Assembly: GCA_017451735.1 (NCBI GenBank)
Contig: JAFTNU010000012.1
Span: 1 to 64,000, forward strand
Direction of reading: 5' to 3'
DNA length: 64,000 nucleotides
From: Clostridia bacterium
Lineage (GTDB): Bacteria; Bacillota; Clostridia; Oscillospirales; CAG-272
The translations under genes were made by a program, and so were the position numbers. Shown one piece after another: positions 53,742 through 61,895 of this stretch; positions within the stretch are counted from its first letter, which is position 1; each line of letters opens with the position of its first letter. Under the pieces are notes generated by a model. It made no database searches. It worked only from the letters and a program-made list of their open reading frames with translations, and was not told the DNA's origin.

Positions 53742-54413
53742 ATGAAGCAAAAGGAAAAGAAAGAGCGGATGTCCAAGATCGTGGCGCGATTGAAGGAGGT
53801 CTATCCCGTGTCGGTCTGCGCCCTGGAATCGGGTGGGGATCCCTGGCGATTGCTGGTGATGGGACGCCTGTCGGCCCAATGCACCGATGCCCGTGTCAAT
53901 ATCGTTTGCCGTGATCTGTTTGCCCGTTACCCCGATGCGGCCTCCATGGCCGATGCCGAGCTTGCCGATGTGGAGGAGATCGTCCGCCCCTGTGGGCTCT
54001 ATCATACCAAGGCACAGAACATCATTGATGCCTCCCGCATGCTCCTGACCGAATACGGCGGCGAAATGCCCCACGAAATGGAGGAGCTGCTTCGTTTCCC
54101 CGGTGTGGGGCGCAAGATCGCCAATCTGCTGCGGGGCGATCTCTTTGGGCTCCCCGCTATTGTGGCAGATACCCATTGCATTCGCCTGTGCGGCAGATTC
54201 GGAATGTATCCTACTACCGAAAAGGACCCCACACGGGTGGAAAAAACCATGGTCAAGCTGGTAGAGCCCGACGAGCAGAGCGACCTGTGCCACCGCCTGG
54301 TGCAGTTCGGTCGGGATGTTTGCACCGCCCGTGCGCCCAAGTGTGAGGGGTGCCCGTTGTATGATCTTTGCGATATGGGCGGCGGTAAACCGGGAAAAGG
54401 AGAAAAAATATGA
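53742..54413 (+). CDS. nth: Endonuclease III
   Basis: The 223-residue DNA glycosylase/AP lyase has the helix-hairpin-helix motif LLRFPGVGRKIANLL near residue 115 with the catalytic lysine, the catalytic aspartate in VADTHCIRLCGRFG, and four C-terminal cysteines (CTARAPKCEGCPLYDLC) for the iron-sulfur cluster. It removes oxidised pyrimidines. The conserved SAQTTD is SAQCTD here, a mild variation. GAGGAGG precedes the ATG. It overlaps the next gene by 4 bp. Confidence 0.95.
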   Translation: MKQKEKKERMSKIVARLKEVYPVSVCALESGGDPWRLLVMGRLSAQCTDARVNIVCRDLFARYPDAASMADAELADVEEIVRPCGLYHTKAQNIIDASRMLLTEYGGEMPHEMEELLRFPGVGRKIANLLRGDLFGLPAIVADTHCIRLCGRFGMYPTTEKDPTRVEKTMVKLVEPDEQSDLCHRLVQFGRDVCTARAPKCEGCPLYDLCDMGGGKPGKGEKI

Positions 54414-54952
54414 GTATTTTATTGGGTGAGGGGCGCCCTGCCGAATCCCGCTCGGTCCGTGAGACGGCGGCTTACGATTATCTGGATCGACTTCATATTT
54501 CCTACCGCCGTGCCGATCACGATGCCGCCATGACCATGGAGGCATGTGAGGAGATTGACAAGCTTTTGGGCGTACGTATGTGTAAAAATCTGTTTCTTTG
54601 CAACCGTCAGAAGACCGATTTCTATCTGCTTCTGATGCCCGGTGACAAGCCCTTTCGCACCAAGGAGCTGTCCGGTCAGCTGGGTGTGGCCCGCCTTTCC
54701 TTCGGCTCCGCCGAGGATATGGAGGCGATGCTCGGCCTCCTGCCGGGTGCGGTCAGTGTGATGGGGCTGATCAACGATAAAGAGCACCGCGTACGCTTGC
54801 TGATCGACAAGGAGCTGATGGATGCCGCCGAGATCGGCTGTCACCCCTTGGTGAATACCTCCAGCGTGGCGTTTTCCATGGAGGATCTGCTCAAAAAGGT
54901 TCTGCCCGCAACGGGACATATCCCCACTGTGGTGGAGCTATCGAGAACGTGA
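54410..54952 (+). CDS. YbaK/ProX-type aminoacyl-tRNA deacylase
   Basis: The 180-residue protein resembles the free-standing prolyl-tRNA-synthetase-associated editing domain (ProXp/PrdX): AYDYLDRLHISYRRADHDAA, the conserved lysine region RMCKNLFLCNRQKTDFYLLL, and CHPLVNTSSVAFSMEDLLK. Such enzymes hydrolyse mischarged tRNAs, typically Ala-tRNA(Pro). The gene is translationally coupled to nth and close to a tRNA-Pro gene, which is probably coincidence. Confidence 0.9.
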   Translation: MSILLGEGRPAESRSVRETAAYDYLDRLHISYRRADHDAAMTMEACEEIDKLLGVRMCKNLFLCNRQKTDFYLLLMPGDKPFRTKELSGQLGVARLSFGSAEDMEAMLGLLPGAVSVMGLINDKEHRVRLLIDKELMDAAEIGCHPLVNTSSVAFSMEDLLKKVLPATGHIPTVVELSRT

Positions 54953-54960
54953 TGTAGGCA

Positions 54961-54994
54961 AAATATGGGGCAGAGCCAGCTCTGCCCCATATTT
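54961..54994 (+). terminator. Terminator after the deacylase gene
   Basis: ATATGGGGCAGAGC pairs with GCTCTGCCCCATAT and is followed by TTTTT. Confidence 0.9.
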
Positions 54995-55033
54995 TTGTAT
55001 CAAATACACCGCGCTTGACATGAATATGAAAAA

Positions 55034-55717
55034 TCATACCTTCGTTTTATCCCGGCACATATTGTGCAAAGCGTCAAGGGCGGCATCCAGCCCGCCCACC
55101 TCGTCGATCAGGCCGCATTCCACCGCCTCACGCCCGTCGATGATCGATCCCACATCGGTGGCGATCATGTCGGGGCGCATCATCAGCTCCTCCAATCTTT
55201 CTTTGGAAATGTCCGAATGGCGGCAGACAAAATCCACGATGCGCCCCTGCATGTCTTGGAAATAGCGATAGGTCTGGGGCACGCCCAGCACCAGACCGTT
55301 GATCCGCACGGGATGAATGGTCATGGTGGCGCTGGGGACGATAAAGGAACGCTTCGCCGCCACTGCCAACGGTACACCGATGGAATGTCCGCCTCCCAGC
55401 ACCAGCGAGACGGTGGGCTTTTTCATGGAGGCGATCATCTCGGCGAGCGCCAGCCCCGCCTCCACATCCCCACCCATGGTGTTGAGGATCACCAGAAGTC
55501 CCTTGATCTCCTCGCTTTCCTCGATCGAAACAAGCAAGGGAATCAGATGCTCGTATTTGGTCGCCTTCTGCCCTTCACCCAAGGCATAGTGCCCTTCGAT
55601 CTGCCCCACAATGGAAAGACAGTGGATGGCATTTCCCTCTTTCCCGGCGGTTACACCTCCGCTTTTGAATATTTCCTCCAGCTCTGTTTCGCTGTTTTGA
55701 TCCTTTTCTTCACTCAT
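55034..55717 (-). CDS. TepA-like ClpP-fold serine peptidase
   Basis: The 227-residue protein has the ClpP-type fold: GLLVILNTMGGDVEAGLALA near residue 80, the catalytic serine in LVLGGGHSIGVPLAVAA near 113, and the histidine in ATMTIHPVRINGLVLG. In Bacillus, TepA relatives sit in sporulation/secretion contexts and act without an ATPase partner. The ATG at 55717 follows AAAAGGAG; an upstream in-frame region would overlap the divergent promoter. Confidence 0.9.
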   Translation of the reverse strand: MSEEKDQNSETELEEIFKSGGVTAGKEGNAIHCLSIVGQIEGHYALGEGQKATKYEHLIPLLVSIEESEEIKGLLVILNTMGGDVEAGLALAEMIASMKKPTVSLVLGGGHSIGVPLAVAAKRSFIVPSATMTIHPVRINGLVLGVPQTYRYFQDMQGRIVDFVCRHSDISKERLEELMMRPDMIATDVGSIIDGREAVECGLIDEVGGLDAALDALHNMCRDKTKV

Positions 55718-55796
55718 GTGCGGACTCCTTTTCCGATTTTTTCTTATTCTGCCCGAATTTCTTTGCCGATATGTGGACTTTTCTTTCATTTTTGCA

Positions 55797-55825
55797 TTTA
55801 CAAGTAAAAAAAATTATGTTATAAT
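55797..55825 (+). promoter_or_regulatory. Promoter of the pduL-like gene
   Basis: TTTACA and TATAAT have a 17-bp spacer, 55 bp before the start codon. Confidence 0.75.
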
Positions 55826-55880
55826 AGTGGCGTATGGGTGCCCGATGCACCCGAAACTTTACATAAGTGAGGTTTTCAAC

Positions 55881-56453
55881 ATGGAAAAGAATTTTGTGGT
55901 AGAGACCTCTGCCCGCCACATCCATGTGACGGCAGAAACATTTGCCAAACTGTTCGGCGCCGATGCCGAACTGCACAACAAGAAGGATCTTTCTCAGCCC
56001 GGCCAGTTCGCCTGTGAGGAAAAGGTGACGCTGGTTGGCCCCAAGGGCGAGCTGAAGGTCAGCATCCTCGGCCCCTTCCGTAAGGCCGATCAGGTGGAGC
56101 TTTCCTTTACCGATGCCCGCACCCTTGGCCTTAAGGCTGTTCCCGTCCGCGAGAGCGGCGACGTGGCAGGCACCCCCGGCCTCAAGCTGGTTGGCCCCTG
56201 TGGCGAGGTGGATATGCCCGAGGGCACGATCGTTGCCAAGCGTCACATTCACATGACTCCCGCCGATGCCGCCGCCTTTGGTGTTGCCGACAAGGAGATC
56301 GTCAAGGTGGCCGTCAAGACCGCCCGCCCCGTGATCTTTGATGATGTGGTGGTTCGCGTGTCCGACAAGTTTGCTCTGGCCATGCATATCGATACCGATG
56401 AGTGCAATGCCGCCGCCGCCTTTGGTGAGGTTTTGGGCGAGATCGTAAAATGA
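55881..56453 (+). CDS. Phosphate propanoyltransferase/acetyltransferase, PduL type
   Basis: The 190-residue enzyme has the two metal-binding PduL repeats: ETSARHIHVT near residue 9 and VAKRHIHMTPADAAAFGV near residue 118, plus FRKADQVELSFTDARTLGL. It converts acyl-CoA and phosphate to acyl-phosphate. No microcompartment shell genes are nearby, and no N-terminal targeting peptide precedes the domain, so it is probably the housekeeping phosphotransacetylase for fermentation. The next gene overlaps by 4 bp. Confidence 0.93.
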   Translation: MEKNFVVETSARHIHVTAETFAKLFGADAELHNKKDLSQPGQFACEEKVTLVGPKGELKVSILGPFRKADQVELSFTDARTLGLKAVPVRESGDVAGTPGLKLVGPCGEVDMPEGTIVAKRHIHMTPADAAAFGVADKEIVKVAVKTARPVIFDDVVVRVSDKFALAMHIDTDECNAAAAFGEVLGEIVK

Positions 56454-57088
56454 AAAAGCTGAGAATTCTGTTTCAGGGTGACAGCATCACCGATGCGGGC
56501 CGTGACAAGCGTAATTATTTTGACCTGAGCAAGGCGGGATATCCCAAATTTGCCGCCGAGCATATCCGCGCGGATTTCCCCGATGTGGAGTTTGAGTTTA
56601 TCAATCTCGGTATTTCCGGCAACCGCTCCGGTCAGCTGTTCGATCGCTCCACTGCCGACATCATTGATATTCAGCCCGATGTGGTGTCGATCATGATCGG
56701 CATCAACGATATCTGGCATCGCTATAAAAAGACAGGTGCGGTTCCCACCACCGATGCCCAGTTTGAGCTCAACTACCGTTGCTTGCTGACCGAGATCCGC
56801 AAGCGCACCAATGCCAAGATCATGATCATCAGCCCTTATCTGCTGGATTGCGATGATAAGCAGCCCATGCGTTCCGATCTGGATCGGCTGATCCCCATTG
56901 TGGAGAGCTTGGCAAAGGAGTTCGCGGATGTGTATATGCCCACCGATGCTCTGTTTGCCAAGGTGCTCCCCGACCAACCCGAGCCCCTGTATTACTCTGC
57001 CGACGGCGTGCATCCCAACCCCAACGGTGCCGCCTTCATCGGCGAAAAATATGCAGAGTACATCAAGCCCCTGCTTGAGACCCTTTGA
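56450..57088 (+). CDS. SGNH/GDSL hydrolase
   Basis: The 212-residue protein has all four SGNH blocks: FQGDSITDAG near residue 7 (nucleophile), NLGISGNRSGQLF, IMIGINDIW, and the C-terminal YYSADGVHPNPNGAAF with the catalytic Asp and His. It is an esterase, probably cytoplasmic, acting on acylated sugars or lipids. Coupling with the pduL-like gene could link deacetylation to acetate metabolism, but that is speculative. Confidence 0.92.
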   Translation: MKKLRILFQGDSITDAGRDKRNYFDLSKAGYPKFAAEHIRADFPDVEFEFINLGISGNRSGQLFDRSTADIIDIQPDVVSIMIGINDIWHRYKKTGAVPTTDAQFELNYRCLLTEIRKRTNAKIMIISPYLLDCDDKQPMRSDLDRLIPIVESLAKEFADVYMPTDALFAKVLPDQPEPLYYSADGVHPNPNGAAFIGEKYAEYIKPLLETL

Positions 57089-57183
57089 TACGGAAAACAC
57101 AGACCGTATTGCAATTTTTGTAACTTTTCCGAGCTTTTCGGGTGAGTTTATAATCAAGTCAATCTAAAAAAGGAGATAAAACA

Positions 57184-57909
57184 ATGAGCAAAGTAAGCGA
57201 ATGCCCTTACGCCATGAGCCTTGAAGTGCAAGAGCAGATCAAGGTCAACAAGGGCTGCGATCACGGCCCCGCTCCCCTGCCCGAAGAAGGCAAGTGGATC
57301 CAGGCAAAGCAGATTTCCGACATTTCGGCATACACCCACGGTGTGGGCTGGTGCGCACCTCAGCAGGGCGCCTGCAAGCTGTCCCTGAATGTCAAGAACG
57401 GCGTCATCGAGGAGGCCCTGGTTGAGACCATCGGCTGCTCCGGTATGACCCACTCCGCCGCTATGGCTGCCGAGATCCTGCCCGGCAAGACCATTCTGGA
57501 GGCGCTGAACACCGACCTTGTGTGCGATGCCATCAACACCGCTATGCGCGAGCTCTTCCTGCAGATCGTTTACGGTCGTTCTCAGTCTGCCTTCTCCGAG
57601 GGCGGTCTGGTGATCGGTGCGGGTCTGGAGGACCTGGGCAAGGGCGCACGCTCCATGGTGGGTACCATGTACGGCACCAAGGAAAAGGGCGTCCGTTACC
57701 TGGAGATGACCGAGGGCTACTGCACCCGCATGGCTCTGGACGAGAACAATGAGGTCTGCGGCTATGAGTTCGTTTCTCTTGGCAAGATGACCGACTTCAT
57801 CAAGAAGGGCATGGAGCCCAACGAAGCATACGAGAAGTCCAAGGGTACTTACGGCCGCTTCAAGCCCGAAGACGGCGTTGTCAAGTACATTGACCCCCGT
57901 AAGCAATAA
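57184..57909 (+). CDS. NifU/IscU-like iron-sulfur scaffold protein
   Basis: The 241-residue protein resembles the scaffold-type proteins that accompany GGGtGRT proteins. A NifU_N-like region includes GVGWCAPQQGACKLSL (cysteines near residues 58 and 64) and VETIGCSGMTHSAAMAAEIL (cysteine near 87), followed by TMYGTKEKGVRYLEM. Three well-spaced cysteines are consistent with cluster binding. AAGGAGAT precedes the ATG, and the GGGtGRT gene follows after 8 bp. The pair is conserved as a unit in anaerobes from my knowledge; its role is not established. Confidence 0.8.
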   Translation: MSKVSECPYAMSLEVQEQIKVNKGCDHGPAPLPEEGKWIQAKQISDISAYTHGVGWCAPQQGACKLSLNVKNGVIEEALVETIGCSGMTHSAAMAAEILPGKTILEALNTDLVCDAINTAMRELFLQIVYGRSQSAFSEGGLVIGAGLEDLGKGARSMVGTMYGTKEKGVRYLEMTEGYCTRMALDENNEVCGYEFVSLGKMTDFIKKGMEPNEAYEKSKGTYGRFKPEDGVVKYIDPRKQ

Positions 57910-57917
57910 GGAGGTAC

Positions 57918-58934
57918 GTGAAAATGGCACAATTTGAAGGATATGAAAGAAGAGAGGCAAAAATTCTTGCCGCTCTCAAGAAATACGGTATCTCCTCTAT
58001 CGACGAGTGCAAGGAGATCTGTGACAAGCAGGGCATCGACCCCTACAAGATCGTAGAGGAGACCCAGCCCATCTGCTTTGAGAATGCCAAGTGGGCCTAC
58101 ACCGTAGGCGCCGCTATCGCTCTCAAGGAGGCTGAGCGCACCGGCGACAAGTCCGCCGCTACCGCCGCTGCCAACATCGGCATCGGTCTGCAGTCCTTCT
58201 GCATCCCCGGTTCCGTTGCCGAGAACCGTCAGGTCGGTCTTGGCCACGGTAACCTTGGCAAGATGCTGCTTTCCGAGTCCACCGAGTGCTTCTGCTTCCT
58301 GGCAGGTCACGAGTCCTTTGCGGCTGCCGAGGGTGCGATCAAGATCGCGCTGAACGCCAACAAGGTGCGTAAAAAGCCCCTGCGCGTCATTCTGAACGGT
58401 CTTGGCAAGGATGCGGCTTACATCATTTCCCGTATCAACGGCTTTACCTACTGCAAGACCAAGTTCGATCCTTACTCCGAGACCGTGAAGGTCGTCGAGA
58501 AGAAGGCATTCTCCAACGGTCCCCGCGCAGATGTCAAGTGCTACGGCGCTGACAACGTGCCCGAGGGCGTTGCCATCATGAAGAAGGAGAAGGTCGGCGT
58601 TTCCATTACCGGTAACTCCACCAACCCCACCCGCTTCCAGCATCCCGTTGCCGGCACCTACAAGAAGTGGTGCCAGGAGAACGGCAAGCAGTATTTCTCG
58701 GTTGCTTCCGGCGGCGGTACGGGCCGTACGCTCCATCCCGATAACATGGGTGCAGGTCCTTCCTCCTATGGCATGACCGACACCATGGGCCGTATGCACT
58801 CCGATGCCCAGTTCGCAGGCTCCTCCTCCGTGCCCGCTCACGTTGAGATGATGGGCCTCATCGGCGCCGGTAACAACCCCATGGTAGGTATGACTGTTGC
58901 AGTGGCTGTGGCGATCGAGGAGAGCTACAAGTAA
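57918..58934 (+). CDS. GGGtGRT family protein
   Basis: The 338-residue protein carries the name-giving motif in SVASGGGTGRTLHPDNMG (residues 265-271 for GGGTGRT), with CFCFLAGHESFAAAEGAIKI and the Ala/Gly-rich C-terminus GLIGAGNNPMVGM. The family is widespread in Clostridia and has no assigned reaction; it consistently sits beside a NifU-like protein. It has no membrane helix or signal peptide. The 3' end of this gene is the site where at least two further partial copies occur downstream (59902-59991 and 63290-63328), indicating use as an insertion site. Confidence 0.9.
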   Translation: MKMAQFEGYERREAKILAALKKYGISSIDECKEICDKQGIDPYKIVEETQPICFENAKWAYTVGAAIALKEAERTGDKSAATAAANIGIGLQSFCIPGSVAENRQVGLGHGNLGKMLLSESTECFCFLAGHESFAAAEGAIKIALNANKVRKKPLRVILNGLGKDAAYIISRINGFTYCKTKFDPYSETVKVVEKKAFSNGPRADVKCYGADNVPEGVAIMKKEKVGVSITGNSTNPTRFQHPVAGTYKKWCQENGKQYFSVASGGGTGRTLHPDNMGAGPSSYGMTDTMGRMHSDAQFAGSSSVPAHVEMMGLIGAGNNPMVGMTVAVAVAIEESYK

Positions 58935-59005
58935 TTGCTTGATTTGCAAGGCTTTCGGGGCTTTCGTAAAGCATTGTAAAAATCTGATTGCTGAAATTTA
59001 ATAAC

Positions 59006-59062
59006 AAAAAAGTTGGACACATCATTTTGGGCTTTTGCTCTGGTGATGTGTCCAACTCTTTT
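59006..59062. terminator. GTTGGACACATCA hairpin, copy 1
   Basis: GTTGGACACATCA pairs with TGATGTGTCCAAC (59012-59056), with an A tract before and T tract after. It probably terminates the GGGtGRT transcript. The same hairpin recurs twice in the following 3 kb. Confidence 0.85.
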
Positions 59063-59109
59063 ATGCAAAAATTAGTGCAACACACGGCCAGACTATTTGT
59101 AAAAAACTG

Positions 59110-59138
59110 TTGTACTATTCGAAAAAACGTGGTATAAT
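59110..59138 (+). promoter_or_regulatory. Probable promoter of the small gene at 59389
   Basis: TTGTAC and TATAAT have a 17-bp spacer. A hairpin with GGTGCG/CGCACC and TTTTTT at about 59332-59360 lies between it and the gene and may attenuate. Nothing else is recognisable in 58935-59388. Confidence 0.55.
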
Positions 59139-59388
59139 ATACATGCCACACAATTTAATCAACACATTTTACGGGATAACTCTCTATTTTTATAGAGGGT
59201 TTTGTAACTATACCCTTTTTCACTTGCTAATAATGGATTTGGCAAAAATGCGATTTCCGCTTAGCGAGTGATGGAGAGTATCCTGATTTGTTGAGAATTG
59301 TGTGGCAACAATGGAAACGCATTTTTCGGGTGCGTTCTCATTGAGGCGCACCTTTTTTATTTTTGACAAAACAAGGAGGACAAACAAA

Positions 59389-59658
59389 ATGCAAGAATGT
59401 ATGAACAGCAAGGAAAAGGTGTTGTTGGATTTTTTGAAAGGACACTATAAAGCCACCTATGAAGTGATGTTTTTAGTGCCGAGAAAAATCTACGACGAAA
59501 CAGAAATCAAAGACGAAACTATGATTGATAATCTTTTGTCGGCGTTGTGTGTGCGTGGATATATTGCGCCTAACCGCATGACACCGCAAAATCAAATGAG
59601 CAAAGCACAGATTACGCTTACCGAAAAAGCGTTGAACTGCTTTAATGCAGAGGATTAA
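59389..59658 (+). CDS. Small hypothetical protein, possible winged helix
   Basis: The 89-residue protein has a pattern of short helices and a late beta-turn (MIDNLLSALCVRGYIAPNRM, AQITLTEKALNCF) like winged-helix domains of accessory regulators. The family is not recognised. AAGGAGG precedes the ATG. It lies between two copies of the GGGtGRT gene end and is therefore probably cargo of an inserted element. Confidence 0.55.
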   Translation: MQECMNSKEKVLLDFLKGHYKATYEVMFLVPRKIYDETEIKDETMIDNLLSALCVRGYIAPNRMTPQNQMSKAQITLTEKALNCFNAED

Positions 59659-59826
59659 AGGGGGGATAAAACAATGAAAAAAACAATATGTTTTGCATTG
59701 ACCTTAAAATTTCGCAAATGAATTTATCAAAAAAACGTGCACGAATGAGCCCAAACACGATATAATGCAATCAGCAAAACTGAAAACGATGTGTTCAGCG
59801 TGATATGATTTTGCAATGCGATTATC

Positions 59827-59991
59827 GCGAAAGGCTTACACTGCAAGGCTTGCAGGCCGAGGCTACTGATCTCATAGCACCACCAAAGCGTCTGATGCGT
59901 AGAGATGATGGGTCTCATTGGCGCAGGTAACAACCCCATGGTAGGCATGACAGTTGCTGTGGCTGTGGCTATTGAGGAGAGTTATAAGTAA
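59827..59991 (+). pseudogene. Duplicated 3' end of a GGGtGRT gene (att-like remnant 1)
   Basis: Positions 59902-59991 encode the last 29 residues of the GGGtGRT protein plus stop. Compared with the real gene (58845-58934) ten bases differ and all ten changes are synonymous, so the copy came from a functional homologue. It is preceded by a block (GCGAAAGGCTTACACTGCAA...GGCCGAGGC, 59827-59863) that also precedes remnant 2. No start codon or upstream coding part is present. The preceding 59659-59826 holds only a short truncated frame (MKKTICFALTLKFRK). Confidence 0.8.
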
Positions 59992-60167
59992 TTCGCTTTG
60001 CGAATTACAATGAATTGCTCTTGCGGGCATGAATTGGCTAACGCCATGAATTGAACTTCGTTCATGAATTGCACCTACGGTGCATGATAAGGGCAATTCA
60101 TGAAGGCGTGAGCCTTCAAATCATGGCGTGTCAGCGTCAATTCATGCAATCGAAGATTGCAATTCAT
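59988..60167. repeat. Mini-hairpin array with ATGAATTG spacers, copy A
   Basis: The array begins with GTAATTCGC-TTT-GCGAATTAC, which includes the stop codon of the remnant. It then alternates ATGAATTG with short unrelated stems (CTC/GGGC, GGC/GCC, GAAC/GTTC, GCACC/GGTGC). After 60090 the spacer appears inverted (CAATTCAT) between AAGGC/GCCTT and GCAATC/GATTGC stems. It lies between remnant 1 and the second GTTGGACACATCA hairpin. Confidence 0.8.
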
Positions 60168-60171
60168 CCAT

Positions 60172-60232
60172 AAAAAAGTTGGACACATCATTTTAGGTTT
60201 TTGCCTATGTGATGTGTCCAATTTATTTTTAT
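60172..60232. terminator. GTTGGACACATCA hairpin, copy 2
   Basis: The stem at 60178-60222 has the same 13-bp arms as copy 1 with an altered loop. It is flanked by AAAAAA and TTTATTTTTAT. Confidence 0.8.
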
Positions 60233-60254
60233 CAAAAGCGGGAGGATTTTTGCA

Positions 60255-60377
60255 ATGAAAAAGCTGAAAATGACGGCAAGCACACTCACCTTTGAGGAGG
60301 GTTGTAATAAGTATCTTGAATACTACCGACAGAGAAATCTGCGGCAAGGGACGATCAATCATTACAAGCAGAGCTAA
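60255..60377 (+). pseudogene. Truncated tyrosine recombinase (integrase) N-terminus
   Basis: The frame encodes 40 residues that match the start of a phage/transposon integrase core-binding domain (TLTFEEGCNKYLEYYRQRNL, then RQGTINHYKQS) and then stops. GGGAGG precedes the ATG. The catalytic domain is missing. It stands directly behind a terminator hairpin next to an att-like remnant, the usual position of an integrase gene at an element end. Confidence 0.75.
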
Positions 60378-60479
60378 GCGTTCTGTTTTTTGGCTTTTCG
60401 TTGCTTTTTTGAAAATTATGTGATATAATTATGATATAATAAAACTGACAGGGAATGTAACCTTAAAAGGAGACATTGA

Positions 60480-61536
60480 TGTATTATTATTTCAGACCTG
60501 GAAAAATGTGGTATGATACTGACGGAAAACCTATACAAGCACATGGCGGCTCGATTCTTTTTGCCGATAAAAAGTTCTGGTGGTACGGAGAAAACAAGGA
60601 AGGAATTACAGGAAGGGCACAAGGCGAGAAGTGCCAATTTCAGCACCACGGTGTAAGATGCTATTCCTCAGTCGATCTATATAACTGGAAGGATGAGGGA
60701 ATGATCGTTCCCGAAAGCGATGACGAGAACGATCCTTTTTATCCCTCAACCGTAGTGGAAAGACCCCATATACTCTATAACAAAAAACAAAGAAATATGT
60801 TCTTTGGGCAAAAAATACCAAAAACGGTTATAAAAACGGCAAATTTGCGATCTGTGCGGGAGATACGCTTCACTCGCTTAAATATATTGGAAATGCGAAC
60901 TCAGATCCCCACTGCGTAGGAGATTTTGACCTTTTTATTGATGGTGAAAAAGCCTATGCGGTATTTGAAAATCCGCACAGCGAAATGATCCTCCGAGAGC
61001 TCAATGAAGACTATACCGATTTTGCCGAGACATGGACATCGCATTTGCCAATGGAGGGCCCACCCATGACCAGAGAAGCTCCCGCCTACTTTGAGCACAA
61101 CGGAAGAAAATTCATCATCACTTCCGGCACAACGGGATATTTTCCAAATCCTACTGTCGGATACGATGTGACTGATCTTCACGGAGAGTGGAAGGATTTG
61201 GGGCTTACCTGCTGAAACGATGTAAAGAAAAACTCTTTCCACGCTCAGTTTTCCTCTGTATTTAAGCATCCAACCATCCCCGACCTTTATATAGCTTTGG
61301 GCGACAGGTGGCTTACTGACCTTCCTGAGGATCTACCTGATATGGAAAAAGTTTTCTATCATCAATACTCTCCCAACCAAAAACCTTTATTTAATTGGAA
61401 TGAAATAAAATACCTATCAGAAGAAAACACGTCGTTGGCAACTTATGTCTGGCTACCAATTTTGTTTGACGAAAACGGTATTCCCTATATTCAATGGCGC
61501 AGAGCGTGGACTTTGGATGAATTTGACAAAAAATAA
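60480..61536 (+). pseudogene. Broken GH43-type glycoside hydrolase gene
   Basis: The gene begins at 60480 with WYDTDGKPIQAHGGSILFAD, typical of GH43-like five-bladed propellers. The reading frame shifts near 60798-60806 (the continuation is WAKNTKNGYKNGKFAICAGD), and a TGA stop interrupts it at 61213 before the last part (FSSVFKHPTIPDLYIALGDR and WRRAWTLDEFDKK). Intact, it would have about 350 residues and act on arabinose or xylose side chains. One frameshift and one stop make it non-functional unless sequencing errors are involved. Confidence 0.75.
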
Positions 61537-61559
61537 TAGTTCCTTTATGATCACGCGCA

Positions 61560-61785
61560 AGTAATTCGCTTTGCGAATTACAATGAATTGCCCTTGCGGG
61601 CATGAATTGGCTAACGCCATGAATTGAACTTCGTTCATGAATTGCATCTGCGGCGCACCATGCGCATAGTGCATGAAAGGGCAATTCATGGAGCATTCGA
61701 TGCAGAGCGTCGTGCGAGAAATCATGACGCTTCATTTGCGTAGCAAATAGCGTCAATTCATGCAATCAAAGATTGCAATTCATCC
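61560..61785. repeat. Mini-hairpin array with ATGAATTG spacers, copy B
   Basis: The first ~85 bases (AAGTAATTCGCTTTGCGAAT onward) are almost identical to copy A; the rest uses the same spacer with new stems such as GACGC.../GCGTC. It starts immediately after CGCGC with the same AAGTAATTCGC that ends the gene remnant in copy A, so it marks another junction. Confidence 0.8.
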
Positions 61786-61790
61786 ACAAA

Positions 61791-61853
61791 CAAAAAGTTG
61801 GACACATCATTTTGGGCTTTTGCCTCAGGTGATGTGTCCAACTCTTTATTTTT
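61791..61853. terminator. GTTGGACACATCA hairpin, copy 3
   Basis: The stem at 61797-61842 is identical in its arms to copy 1 and carries flanking A and T tracts. On the minus strand it terminates the GH28 gene. Confidence 0.85.
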
Positions 61854-61895
61854 TGAAATTTCAATATCTGATTGTGCTTTTTCAATTGATTCCGA

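Noticed and set aside
57918..58934. L-serine dehydratase alpha subunit
   Set aside because: The C-terminal GAGNNPMVGM at first suggested it, but the protein lacks the serine dehydratase signature cysteines in order and has the diagnostic GGGTGRT motif.
61213..61215. Recoded TGA (selenocysteine or tryptophan) in the GH43 gene
   Set aside because: An upstream frameshift in the same gene shows decay, no SECIS-like hairpin is evident, and other genes in the window use TGA as stop.
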